A DNA stretch of 23,797 nucleotides from the NCBI GenBank assembly GCA_038254525.1, contig JBBSGC010000015.1, positions 1-23,797 of the forward strand. The letters run 5' to 3'. The notes under the pieces are model-generated. The model saw only the letters and a program-made list of their open reading frames with translations, was not told the origin of the DNA and did not search any database. The number at the start of each line of letters is the position of its first letter. Position 1 is the first letter of the stretch. Of the stretch, positions 7,736-15,322 are shown in pieces. Made by a program: the position numbers and the translations under genes. Source of the stretch: JBBSGC01 sp038254525 (GTDB taxonomy: Bacteria > Actinomycetota > Actinomycetes > Propionibacteriales > Nocardioidaceae).

Positions 7736-9139
7736 GTGCACGAACCGTTCGACAGCGGTGAGCGGGAGAGCCAGGCCCACTACCATGAGAACGCCGCACG
7801 GGCGGCTGAGCTGAGCGGCGCCGCAGCCCGCGCCACCGGCGCCGCAGCCAAGGCGACCGGGCGGTTCGCGCAACGGAGCGTACGCACGGCCCGCCGGCTG
7901 ACGCACGCCCAGGGAGCGGGCGAGAGCGGCCTGGCCCGGCTGCTCGAGACGCATGCCTTCAACACCGCCGGTGACGCCGCGGTCGCGGTCGCGCTCGCCG
8001 GCACCTTGTTCTTCACGGTGCCGAACGGCCAGGCCCGCGGCCAGGTGGCCCTGTTCCTCGGCCTCACCATGCTGCCGTTCGCGATCGTCGCCCCGCTGAT
8101 CGGACCGTTCCTCGACCGGTTCCGGCGGGGCCGGCGCTGGGCAATCGGCTCCACGATGGCGGTGCGGGCGTTCTTCAGCTGGGTGCTCGCGGGCGCGGTG
8201 GCCGATGGGTCGGCCGTGCTCTTCCCGGCCGCCCTTGGCTGCCTGGTCGCCTCCAAGGCCTATGGGGTGACCCGGGCCTCGGCTGTTCCCCGGGTGCTGC
8301 CCACCGGGTTCACGCTGGTGAAGGCCAACTCGCGGATCTCCCTGACCGGCACCGCCGGTGCGGCGATCTCAGCGCCGCTGGCCGTGCTCGCCGCGCGGAT
8401 CGGCCCTCAGTGGGCCCTGCGCTACGCGTTCGCGTTGTTCGTCGTGGCTACGGTGCTCGCCATCTTGCTGCCGGCCAAGGTCGACTCCTCATCGGGTGAG
8501 GAGCAGGTCGCGATGTCGGCGATGGGCAGCGGCGGTGGGACCAAGGGCCGACAGATCCCGTACGTGGTGGTCAGCGCGCTGCGCTGCAACGCCGGGCTGC
8601 GCTTCCTGTCCGGGTTCCTCACGCTGTTCATGGCGTTCCTGCTGCGGCAGTACCCGTTCCCGGGCTGGGAGAACCGGACGACGCTGCTGCTGGCCTTCAT
8701 CATCGGCGCCGCAGGTGTCGGGAACACCATCGGGACCGCGCTGGGCTCCTTGCTCAAGACGCGGTCACCGCAGCTGGTGGTCGTCGCGGTCCTGCTCGTC
8801 GACGCGGTGGTCGTGACCGTGACCACGATCCACTACAGCCTGGTCACCGCGGTGGCGCTCGGCTTGACAGTCGGGGTGTGTCAGTCGCTGGGCAAGCTGA
8901 GCCTCGACGCACTCATCCAGCGCGACATCCCCGAGGCGGTGCGAACCAGTGTGTTCGCCCGCTCCGAGACGCTGCTGCAGCTGTCCTGGGTCGTCGGTGG
9001 CTTCCTGGGCATCCTGCTGCCGCTGCACCCCGCCCAGGTGGGTCTAGCCGTGACGGCCGTCGTGCTGGGCGCCTGGGCGGCCTGGGTGATCCGGACCGAC
9101 GTCGCCCATCGGGGAGCTCAGGTTCAGCCGTCGAGCTGA
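7736..9139 (+). CDS. MFS transporter with an Ala-rich cytoplasmic N-terminus
   Basis: The product has 467 residues from GTG 7736, which has AGGA at a spacing of 7; a GTG 18 bases upstream is possible but has a poorer site. The first 70 residues are Ala/Arg-rich and charged. About 12 spans follow, beginning near HAFNTAGDAAVAVALAG. The loop after span 2 reads GPFLDRFRRGRR, an altered motif A. In the middle are a hydrophilic loop (SSSGEEQVAMSAMGSGGG) and a second half starting GLRFLSGFLTLFMAFLLRQ. It should move a small solute; the substrate is unknown. This gene lies beside DUF3027 and a cold-shock gene. The last 16 bases overlap the convergent cold-shock gene. Confidence 0.85.
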   Translation: MHEPFDSGERESQAHYHENAARAAELSGAAARATGAAAKATGRFAQRSVRTARRLTHAQGAGESGLARLLETHAFNTAGDAAVAVALAGTLFFTVPNGQARGQVALFLGLTMLPFAIVAPLIGPFLDRFRRGRRWAIGSTMAVRAFFSWVLAGAVADGSAVLFPAALGCLVASKAYGVTRASAVPRVLPTGFTLVKANSRISLTGTAGAAISAPLAVLAARIGPQWALRYAFALFVVATVLAILLPAKVDSSSGEEQVAMSAMGSGGGTKGRQIPYVVVSALRCNAGLRFLSGFLTLFMAFLLRQYPFPGWENRTTLLLAFIIGAAGVGNTIGTALGSLLKTRSPQLVVVAVLLVDAVVVTVTTIHYSLVTAVALGLTVGVCQSLGKLSLDALIQRDIPEAVRTSVFARSETLLQLSWVVGGFLGILLPLHPAQVGLAVTAVVLGAWAAWVIRTDVAHRGAQVQPSS

Positions 9140-9519
9140 TCGGCCAACGCCCGCAGCAGCGCCGCGGCCCGCTTGCCGGTACGCCCCTCGGGGTGTCGAC
9201 CGTGCCGGTAGGAACCGCCGACGTCGTCCAACAACCGGATGGTGTCCTCGACGATGACGGCCATCTCCTCGGGCGCCTTGCGGGCGGCCTCGCGCTGCGC
9301 CTTCTCCAGAGAAGGCGCCGGATCGAGCACGCGTACCTGGAGCGCCTGGGCACCCTTGCGCCCCTCGACGATGCCGAACTCGACCCGGGCGCCCGCCTTC
9401 ATCGTGGTGACACCGGTCGGCAGCGCGGCGGAGCGGACGTAGACGTCGCCTCCGTCGTCGCTGGACAAGAACCCGAAGCCCTTGTCGGCGTCGTACCACT
9501 TCACCTTGCCTGTCGGCAC
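9124..9519 (-). CDS. Cold-shock domain protein with C-terminal extension
   Basis: The product has 131 residues, about twice the usual Csp length. Residues 1-66 are an OB-fold cold-shock domain: GKVKWYDADKGFGFL contains RNP1 (KGFGFL), and RNP2 is DVYVRSAAL where most Csps have DVFVHFSAI. The domain should bind single-stranded RNA or DNA, although two aromatic or His positions of RNP2 differ. Residues 67-131 form a mainly helical, charged extension (about EKAQREAARKAPEEMAVIVED) ending in LLRALADQLDG. Actinobacterial Csps with such extensions are known, but the role of the tail is not clear. The GTG start has an excellent GGAGG at a spacing of 6. The 3' end overlaps the MFS gene on the other strand by 16 bases. 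Confidence 0.9.
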   Translation of the reverse strand: MPTGKVKWYDADKGFGFLSSDDGGDVYVRSAALPTGVTTMKAGARVEFGIVEGRKGAQALQVRVLDPAPSLEKAQREAARKAPEEMAVIVEDTIRLLDDVGGSYRHGRHPEGRTGKRAAALLRALADQLDG

Positions 9520-9595
9520 CGGCGTCCTCCTCGTCGTGCAGGGTCAGCCGCCCAGGATACGCGCTCAGCGAGGACGCCGAGCTCTCGACAACCGG

Positions 9596-11080
9596 TCAGC
9601 CGTCCGCCGCGCTGAGCAGCTCGTTCATCGACCCGGAGCGGAACCCGCGGTGATCGACCTCGACCCGGTCGAAACCGGCGGCGAGCACGGCGTCGCGGGC
9701 ATCGGCGCTGGCCGCGACGGAGCCGGAAACGGCGGCGTCCACCTCGATCGACGCCGTCCCGGCGAGGTCACGCACGCGCAGGTTGCCGGTCGCGATGCCG
9801 AGCCGGTCCAGCGCAGTCCGCAGGGCAGCCTCCGCCCGCTCGACGCGCGCCAACCGGTGCGGGGTCACCTCGATGCCGTACGCGATCCGCGACGACAAGC
9901 AGGCCGCGGCCGGCTTGTCCCACGTCGGGAGCCCCCAGCGTCGCGAGGCCTCCCGGACCTGCTCCTTGGTGAGCCCAGCGTCGCGCAGGGGGGTGACCGC
10001 ACCGCGCTCGGCCGCCGCGCGGATACCGGGCCGGAAGCCCGCGACCGCGTCGTCGGCGTTGGTACCGGTCACGACGGCGGACAGGCCGAGCTCGTCGGCG
10101 ATCGGCGTCAGCACCTCGACCAGCTCTGCCTTGCAGAAGTAGCACCGGTCACCGGCATTGGCCCGGTAGCCCTCCCGCCGCATCTCGTTCGTCCGCGGGG
10201 TCACCTGGCGGACTCCCAGCGAGGCCGCGAAGTCGGCCGCCGGACCGCGTTCGGCCATCGGCAGCGAGTCGGAGTACGCGGTGGCCGCAACCACCCGGTC
10301 AGCCCCCACCGCACGTACGGCGGCGGCCAGCAGGAAGGCCGAGTCAGCGCCGCCGGAGAACGCCACGACCACCGAGCCGAGGCAGCTCAGCTGCTCCTCC
10401 AGTGCCGCCAGGCGGACGGCGAGCAGGTGCTCGTCGAGCCAGGCCGGGAAGTCGGCGAGACTGTGGAGCACCACGTCAGCTCCCACGGCGGAGAGCTCTG
10501 ACGCCGTGCACGGCCCGGTCGCCACCGCAACCGCCGTCGCCCCAGCAACCCGTGCACCGAGCACGTCATGCACGTGGTCACCGACGTAGACCGTGGCCCC
10601 CTTCGCGGACAGCGCGTGCCCCTTGGCCTCGGCCCAGAGGTCGCCGACGAGGTCGTCGAGGTCCAGCCCCACGGCCTCGACGTTGAGCCGGGCATTCGGT
10701 TCGTGCTTGGCGGTGACGACGAGCGTGCTGCCACGATGCCGGCGCACGGCAGCCAGCGCCTCGTGCGCCCCTGGCATCGCCTCGACGGCCGTGGCTGCCT
10801 GCTCGCGATAGATCTCCCGGTAACGCGTGGCGACGCTCGCCACCGAGGCGGCGGGAAACCAGTGAGCGGCCTCTGCCTCCACCGGCGGACCCAGGCGGCT
10901 GACCACGAGCTCTGTGTCGACCGGAACCCCTGTCTCGGCCGACAGCGCTCGCCAGGAGCTGGCGATGCCCGCACGGGCGTCGACCAACGTCATGTCGAGG
11001 TCGAAGCCGACGACGAGGGGCGGTGCCACGGAGGCGGAGCGGTAAGGCACAGGGCCAGGGTAGGCGGCGCCCAGTGTCAC
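9596..11080 (-). CDS. HAD-family phosphatase fused to LarE-type sulfur transferase
   Basis: The product has 494 residues in two complete domains. Residues 18-215 are a HAD hydrolase with a helical cap: Asp27/Asp29 in GFDLDMTLVD, Thr123 in LVVTAKHE, Lys153 and GDHVHD (Asp168, Asp172). This resembles phosphoglycolate-phosphatase relatives. Residues 225-494 are a PP-loop enzyme of the LarE family: AFSGGADSAFLL (242-247 loop), DRCYFCK (Cys313, Cys316), TGTNADD, AAACLSSRIAYG (Cys394) and HRGFRSGSMNE. LarE thiolates the nickel-pincer nucleotide precursor. The three cysteines match the form that binds an iron-sulfur cluster rather than the single sacrificial cysteine form. I see no larA, larB or larC in the window. 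The start is uncertain: GTG 11080 follows GGAGG at a spacing of 12; GTG 11029 is also possible. Confidence 0.88.
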   Translation of the reverse strand: MTLGAAYPGPVPYRSASVAPPLVVGFDLDMTLVDARAGIASSWRALSAETGVPVDTELVVSRLGPPVEAEAAHWFPAASVASVATRYREIYREQAATAVEAMPGAHEALAAVRRHRGSTLVVTAKHEPNARLNVEAVGLDLDDLVGDLWAEAKGHALSAKGATVYVGDHVHDVLGARVAGATAVAVATGPCTASELSAVGADVVLHSLADFPAWLDEHLLAVRLAALEEQLSCLGSVVVAFSGGADSAFLLAAAVRAVGADRVVAATAYSDSLPMAERGPAADFAASLGVRQVTPRTNEMRREGYRANAGDRCYFCKAELVEVLTPIADELGLSAVVTGTNADDAVAGFRPGIRAAAERGAVTPLRDAGLTKEQVREASRRWGLPTWDKPAAACLSSRIAYGIEVTPHRLARVERAEAALRTALDRLGIATGNLRVRDLAGTASIEVDAAVSGSVAASADARDAVLAAGFDRVEVDHRGFRSGSMNELLSAADG

Positions 11081-11099
11081 CGGCGCGTCCGCCCTCCTC

Positions 11100-11115
11100 G
11101 GGGGCCCTAGCCCCC
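11100..11115. terminator. GC-rich hairpin between the kinase and HAD-LarE genes
   Basis: GGGGGC-CCTA-GCCCCC forms a perfect six-pair stem with a four-base loop. It sits after the stop of the kinase-like gene and before the HAD-LarE start on the minus strand. There is no T-tract, so it may be a weak terminator or simply a GC-rich palindrome. Confidence 0.3.
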
Positions 11116-11143
11116 AGCGCCGCGCGCCATGACCGCGCCGACT

Positions 11144-11761
11144 TCATTCCTGGCCCGCTGCAGCACCGCCCTCGAGAGCGCCCGGGCAGGCAGGCAGGTG
11201 TGCCTTCCGTAGCTGGTCGAAGGCCCGCGAGGTGACCGGTCGGGCCAGAAAGTCCAGGATCTCGACGGCGCAGGCATGTGGACTGCTCGTGCTTGTGTCG
11301 ACTTCGACGTCATAGCTCCCGTGGCGATGGACCCGCGCAAAGTGGTACGCCACCCGGCCGAGCTCGCGGTCGCCACGAGCTCGCTCCCGCCGCTCCAGCT
11401 CGGCCAAGGGACAGTGCACGCCGACGAAGACGACGTCGCCGCCGGCGAACAGGGCGAGGCAGTCGAGCAGCCAGGAGGGCTCCCGAAGGACGTGGTCGAC
11501 CAGGATCGGGTTGCCGGCAGCAGCCATTCCAGCCACGGCTCGGTGGAACCCGAGCACGGTTCGCTCGAGGACGAGCTCGAGCTGCTCCGGCCTCAGCCTC
11601 AGGGTGGGTGGTCGGGCGCGCATGGCGTTGATCGCGTCGACCTGCAGGTAGAAGTACGGCGCGTCGAGCAGCGGCAGCAGGTGTTCGGCGATGCTGGTCT
11701 TCCCGGAGCTGGTAGCGCCGTTCAGGAAGATGATGCGCCCCCGAGCCGGATCTCCGTCGGC
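11144..11761 (-). pseudogene. Chloramphenicol phosphotransferase-like P-loop kinase with disrupted start
   Basis: The stop-bounded frame encodes a complete CPT-like domain of about 198 residues. It begins RIIFLNGATSSGKTS (Walker A), then FYLQVDAINAM, ILVDHVLREP, VGVHCPLAELERRERARGD and HGSYDVEVDTSTSSP, which are family hallmarks. CPT-type kinases phosphorylate hydroxyl groups of small molecules such as chloramphenicol; the substrate here is unknown. There is no ATG, GTG or TTG between the in-frame TAA at 11764-11762 and the Walker A. The first ATG (11623) would remove the P-loop. A GTG at 11781 in another frame would join correctly if one base were inserted, most simply in the G5 run near 11740. 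This is therefore a sequencing indel, a real frameshift, or a non-standard start. Confidence 0.7.
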
Positions 11762-11895
11762 TTACCGGCCGGCGACGGCACGCGGGTGCGGGCTGGCGGC
11801 GGGCATGCCGCCATCATCGCCGACGGGTGTCGCGGCGGGTGCGGCCGTCGCGGCCCGTGCGGCGGAGCGCAGACCTGCTTGAGACCGACGCCGCT

Positions 11896-11901
11896 GGGTA
11901 C
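11896..11901 (+). promoter_or_regulatory. Possible stress-sigma -10 box upstream of the hemerythrin gene
   Basis: GGGTAC resembles the GGGTAT -10 element of actinobacterial SigB-type promoters and lies just before ATG 11910. The matching -35 (GCTT instead of GTTT, about 15 bases upstream) is poor, so this is speculative. Confidence 0.2.
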
Positions 11902-11909
11902 GTGGCGGC

Positions 11910-12410
11910 ATGTCTACCGATGCCATCGTGATCCTCAAGGACGACCACAAGGCGATGCGCCGGCTGTCCGCGACTTCGAGAAGGTCGGCGACGAGGCGAC
12001 CAATGCCAAGGCGAGGGTTGCGCGGCAGATCATCGAGAGCCTCACGGTGCACACGTACATCGAGAACGAGGCGATGTACCCCGAGACGAGGAAGCTGCTC
12101 CCCGACCTCGAGGACGACGTCCTGGAGTCCTACGAGGAGCACCACGTCGCCGACGTGCTCACCGCCGAGCTGGCCGCGATGAGCCCAAAGGACGAGCGCT
12201 TCGACGCGAAGATGACCTTGCTCATCGAGAAGGTCACGCATCACATGAAGGAGGAAGAGCAGGAGTGGTTCCCCAAAGGTGCGTGATGGACTCGGGCGCA
12301 AGAATCTCCAGGAGATCGGTGAACGCATGCTGGAGCTGAAGAAGAATGCCCCGACCAGTCCAGCGGAGCCGACCGCCGTGACCAAGGCCGCTGACGCGGT
12401 CATCGCCTAA
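11910..12410 (+). pseudogene. Hemerythrin HHE domain protein with two compensating frameshifts
   Basis: The start frame reads MSTDAIVILKDDHKAMRRL and is then lost. A second frame continues RDFEKVGDEATNAKAR through HTYIENEAMYPE, ESYEEHHVADVL and HHMKEEEQEWFPK. A third frame finishes VRDGLGRKNLQEIGERMLEL and ends in TAA 12410. Adding one T near 11967 (CTGTCC to CTGTTCC) and removing one A from the AAA at 12275-12277 restores one 166-residue protein of normal length. The His and Glu residues of a di-iron HHE helical bundle (DH, HxxxE, EEHH, HHxxEE) are all kept. Such proteins bind oxygen, nitric oxide or iron. Intact residues on both sides of the breaks suggest either sequencing errors or very recent inactivation. 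DoxX follows 17 bases downstream. Confidence 0.85.
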
Positions 12411-12427
12411 CCCTTCGAGGAGCGCAC

Positions 12428-12994
12428 ATGAACATCACCCGTCTCGCCGGCCGGGGCGTCATCGGCTCGTTGTTCGTCGGCCACGGCACCCAGAAGCTGT
12501 TCGGCTGGTTCGACGGTCCAGGGCTGGACGGCACCGGCGGCATGATGCAGTCGCTCGAGATGCATCCGGCACGGCGCAACGCGTGGGCCGCCGGAGTCAC
12601 CGAGACCGCGGGTGGCGCCCTGCTCGCGGTCGGGCTCGCCACGCCGCTGGCCAGCGCCGCCCTGATCGGCACCATGATCACCGCGATCCGGAAGGAGCAC
12701 CTGCCCAACGGACCGTGGGCGGCCAACGGCGGCTATGAGTTCAACCTCGTGCTGATCGCGGCACTGCTCTCCCTCGCGGAGGACGGTCCGGGGGATGTCT
12801 CTGTCGACGCCCTGTCCGGCCGTGAGATGTCCGGCCTGAAGTGGGCCATCGCTGCACTGGCGCTCGGCGCAACGGCCTCGACGCTCGCGGTGGAGCTGGG
12901 GCGGCGCTCGGCGCCCGCGGCGGAGCCGACCGACACCGACGAGTCGTCCCCCTACGACGACACCGCCGGCGACCCGGTGACCTCGTCGAGCTGA
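12428..12994 (+). CDS. DoxX family membrane protein
   Basis: The product has 188 residues. Helix 1 starts RLAGRGVIGSLFVGHGTQKL, the typical DoxX opening. After the loop GLDGTGGMMQSLEMHP comes a second span (about 53-79) with GVTETAGGALLAVGLATPL, then a third with GYEFNLVLIAALLSLA, and a fourth near 135-155. The C-terminal 30 residues are acidic and Ser/Thr-rich. DoxX/SURF4-like proteins are small inner-membrane proteins linked to redox and thiol stress; the molecular role here is not established. The ATG has GAGGAG at a spacing of 5. It sits 17 bases behind the hemerythrin gene, so the two probably form one stress-related transcript. The 3' end overlaps a truncated MFS remnant on the opposite strand. 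Confidence 0.88.
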   Translation: MNITRLAGRGVIGSLFVGHGTQKLFGWFDGPGLDGTGGMMQSLEMHPARRNAWAAGVTETAGGALLAVGLATPLASAALIGTMITAIRKEHLPNGPWAANGGYEFNLVLIAALLSLAEDGPGDVSVDALSGREMSGLKWAIAALALGATASTLAVELGRRSAPAAEPTDTDESSPYDDTAGDPVTSSS

Positions 12995-13305
12995 GCCACC
13001 GGACGGGTGACGGCAGCCGCGAGCCAGCCGTTCCCAAGGGCTAGGAGCACGACCAACAACGTCCGCCGGATGCCGAAGGCGTCGGCCAGGAAACCGATCA
13101 AGGGCGGCCCGGCCAGGAAGGCCGTGTAGCCGATCGAGCTCACGACTGAGACTCGTACCGCGGCGAAACGCGGGTCGTCTGCGGCGGCGCTCATCCCGAC
13201 CGGGAAACCGAGCGCTGCTCCAGCGCCCCACAGGAGAGCGCCGACGACTGCCACCGGCAGCACCGGACCCAGCGTCACCAGCGCCACGCCCGCCCGACTG
13301 TGCCA
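12952..13305 (-). pseudogene. C-terminal remnant of an MFS transporter
   Basis: About 115 residues remain, resembling the last third of a YbjJ-like MFS protein of about 400 residues: VGALLWGAGAALGFPVGM, SAAADDPRFAAVRVSVVSS, IGYTAFLAGPPLIGFLADAFG, then a final span and a short tail to TAG 12952. The missing N-terminal two thirds would have to lie where the PLP-enzyme gene starts on the other strand, so this is a true 5' truncation and not a frameshift. The residual frame stays open to 13428, but the sequence beyond about 13305 is antisense to the next gene and not membrane-like. No start codon with a ribosome site is apparent. The conserved residues look little decayed, so the deletion may be recent. 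Confidence 0.7.
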
Positions 13306-13365
13306 GAGGCGCCCTTGTCGGCCCTGGGGCGTCCAGCTGCGGAACGGGCACGGCAGGATGTGGCC

Positions 13366-14565
13366 ATGCCCCTCGACGTCGCCGCTGTCCGAAAGTCCTT
13401 CCCGGCCCTGCGGCACGGCGTCGCCCACTTCGACGGGCCCGGCGGCTCACAGGTGCCGGAACCGGTGGCCCACGCGGTCGCGGACGCCCTGTGCGCGGGG
13501 CTCGCGAACCGCGGTTCGGTCACCGATGCCGAACGGCGTGCCGACGCTGCAGTGGTGGCAGCCCGTGACGCCGTCGGTGACCTGCTGGGCTGCGCTGCCG
13601 GCGGGGTCGTCTTCGGCCGTTCGATGACCCAGCTGACCTACGACCTGGCCCGGGCGCTGAGCGCCCAGTGGTCGCCGGGCGACGAGGTCGTGGTGACCCG
13701 GCTGGATCACGATGCCAACATCCGGCCGTGGGTACAGGCTGCCGAGGCTGTGGGCGCTTCGGTGCGCTGGGCGGGATTCGACCGGGAGAGCGGTGAGCTG
13801 CCGGTCGATGCCGTCGCCTCCGTGCTGTCGGCACGCACCCGCCTGGTGGCCGTCACCGGTGCATCCAACCTGGTGGGCACCCGGCCCGACATCGCGGCCA
13901 TCGCCGACGTGGTGCACGGCGCGGGTGCCTTGATGTACGTCGACGGCGTCCACCTGACCCCCCACGCTCCGGTTGACACCACCGTCCTGGGTGCCGACTT
14001 CTTCGCGTGCTCGCCCTACAAGTTCTTCGGCCCCCACCTCGGCGTGCTCGCCGCCGACCCGGCCCTGCTCGCGTCCATCCACCCAGCCAAGCTGCTCCCG
14101 TCGAGCGACGCGGTGCCGGAGCGGTTCGAGCTCGGGACCCTTCCGTACGAGCTGCTGGCGGGCACGACCGCTGCGGTGGACTTCATCGCCGGTCTCGCGT
14201 CGGGCAGCGGCGACCGGCGCGCTCGGGTCCTCGCGTCGATGGGCGCGGTGGAGGACGACGAGGACCGGCGGTTCCGGCGACTGCGGCAAGGCCTGGCCGA
14301 CATCGACGGCGTCACCCTCCACGGCCGGCCGCGACGGCGCACGCCGACTGTGCTGTTCTCGGTCCGCGGACACAGCCCCCGCGCAGTGCACGAGCAGCTG
14401 TCCGCGCGTGGAGTCAACGCGCCCAGCGGCAGCTTCTACGCACTCGTGGCGGCTCGCTGGATGGGCCTGGGCGACACCGGAGCCGTCCGAGCGGGACTCG
14501 CGCCCTACACCGACGACAACGATGTCGACCGGTTGCTCAGTGGGGTCGAAGAGCTCACCCGATGA
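13366..14565 (+). CDS. Cysteine desulfurase-like class V aminotransferase
   Basis: The product is a 399-residue PLP enzyme of the cysteine-desulfurase-like (TIGR01976-type) group. Features are FPAL then HFDGPGGSQVP at the N-terminus, DHDANIRPW (about 114-122), Asp193 in MYVDGVHLTPH, and the Schiff-base Lys219 in ACSPYKFFGPHLGVL. The loop that carries the catalytic cysteine in IscS/SufS reads NAPSGSFYAL here and has no Cys, so a persulfide-forming desulfurase reaction is unlikely. The true substrate may be another amino acid or amine. The ATG has AGGA at a spacing of 7; the upstream in-frame extension was rejected. The stop overlaps the next start (ATGA), so it is probably co-translated with the SDR reductase and may share a pathway. 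Confidence 0.85.
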   Translation: MPLDVAAVRKSFPALRHGVAHFDGPGGSQVPEPVAHAVADALCAGLANRGSVTDAERRADAAVVAARDAVGDLLGCAAGGVVFGRSMTQLTYDLARALSAQWSPGDEVVVTRLDHDANIRPWVQAAEAVGASVRWAGFDRESGELPVDAVASVLSARTRLVAVTGASNLVGTRPDIAAIADVVHGAGALMYVDGVHLTPHAPVDTTVLGADFFACSPYKFFGPHLGVLAADPALLASIHPAKLLPSSDAVPERFELGTLPYELLAGTTAAVDFIAGLASGSGDRRARVLASMGAVEDDEDRRFRRLRQGLADIDGVTLHGRPRRRTPTVLFSVRGHSPRAVHEQLSARGVNAPSGSFYALVAARWMGLGDTGAVRAGLAPYTDDNDVDRLLSGVEELTR

Positions 14566-15311
14566 GTCGGGCCGTGCTGGTCACCGGGGCGTCGCGGGGC
14601 ATCGGTCGCGCGGTCGCCCAGGCGTTCGCGGCTGCCGGTGACCGGGTCGCGGTCCACTACGGCCGCTCGGCGGACGAGGCGCAGCGCACCCTCGACTCAC
14701 TGCGGGGCTCCGGGCATCTGCTGGTGGGCGCCGACCTGGCCGACCCCGAGCAGGTACGCGCGGCCGTCGACTCGGCGGCCGGCGGGCTGGGCCGGCTCGA
14801 CGTGCTGATCAACAACGCCGGGATCTTCGCGGCCCACCCACCGCTGGAGACCACCTACGAGCAGTGGCAGACCGCGTGGTCCCAGACGCTGGCCGTCAAC
14901 CTGATGGGTGCAGCCAACGCCACGTTCTGCGCGATCCCACACCTGGTCGCCGCTGGTGGCGGCGCGGTGGTGAACGTCTCCAGCAGAGGCGCGTTCCGCG
15001 GTGAGCCCCGGTGCCCCGCCTACGGCGCCTCGAAGGCGGCCCTGAACGCATTCGGCCAGTCGATGGCGGTGGCCTTGGCCCCCCACGGCATCGCGGTCGG
15101 AACGGTGGCCCCAGGGTTCGTGCAGACCGAGATGGCCCGGGAGGCACTCATGGGCGTCGACGGCGACGCGGTCCGCGCGCAGTCGCCCTTCGGGCGGGTC
15201 GCGGAGCCGCAGGAGGTCGCCTCGGCGGTGCTGTGGCTGGCCTCGCCCGGTGCCCGGTTCGCCAGCGGGACGATCATCGACGTCAACGGCGCCTCCTACC
15301 TGCGCAGCTGA
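14562..15311 (+). CDS. Short-chain dehydrogenase/reductase (FabG-like)
   Basis: The product has 249 residues, a classical SDR with an NAD(P)-binding Rossmann fold. The dinucleotide motif is TGASRGIG (8-15), the adenine-ring/structural motif is NNAG (84-87), the active site is Asn113, Ser140/141, Tyr154 and Lys158 (YGASK), and the C-terminus shows SGTIIDVNGA. The closest functional label is 3-oxoacyl-ACP-reductase-like oxidoreductase, but that family covers many alcohols and ketones and the substrate cannot be read from sequence. A basic HYGRS after beta-2 suggests a preference for NADPH. The start ATG overlaps the TGA of the PLP enzyme, pointing to translational coupling. The gene converges on the SpoIIE-type protein with an 11-base gap. 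Confidence 0.9.
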   Translation: MSRAVLVTGASRGIGRAVAQAFAAAGDRVAVHYGRSADEAQRTLDSLRGSGHLLVGADLADPEQVRAAVDSAAGGLGRLDVLINNAGIFAAHPPLETTYEQWQTAWSQTLAVNLMGAANATFCAIPHLVAAGGGAVVNVSSRGAFRGEPRCPAYGASKAALNAFGQSMAVALAPHGIAVGTVAPGFVQTEMAREALMGVDGDAVRAQSPFGRVAEPQEVASAVLWLASPGARFASGTIIDVNGASYLRS

Positions 15312-15322
15312 GTGCTGCGGGG

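Noticed and set aside
11762..12403. 213-residue minus-strand frame opposite the hemerythrin gene
   Set aside because: It is the mirror of the hemerythrin coding sequence, and the plus strand carries the clear HHE motifs.
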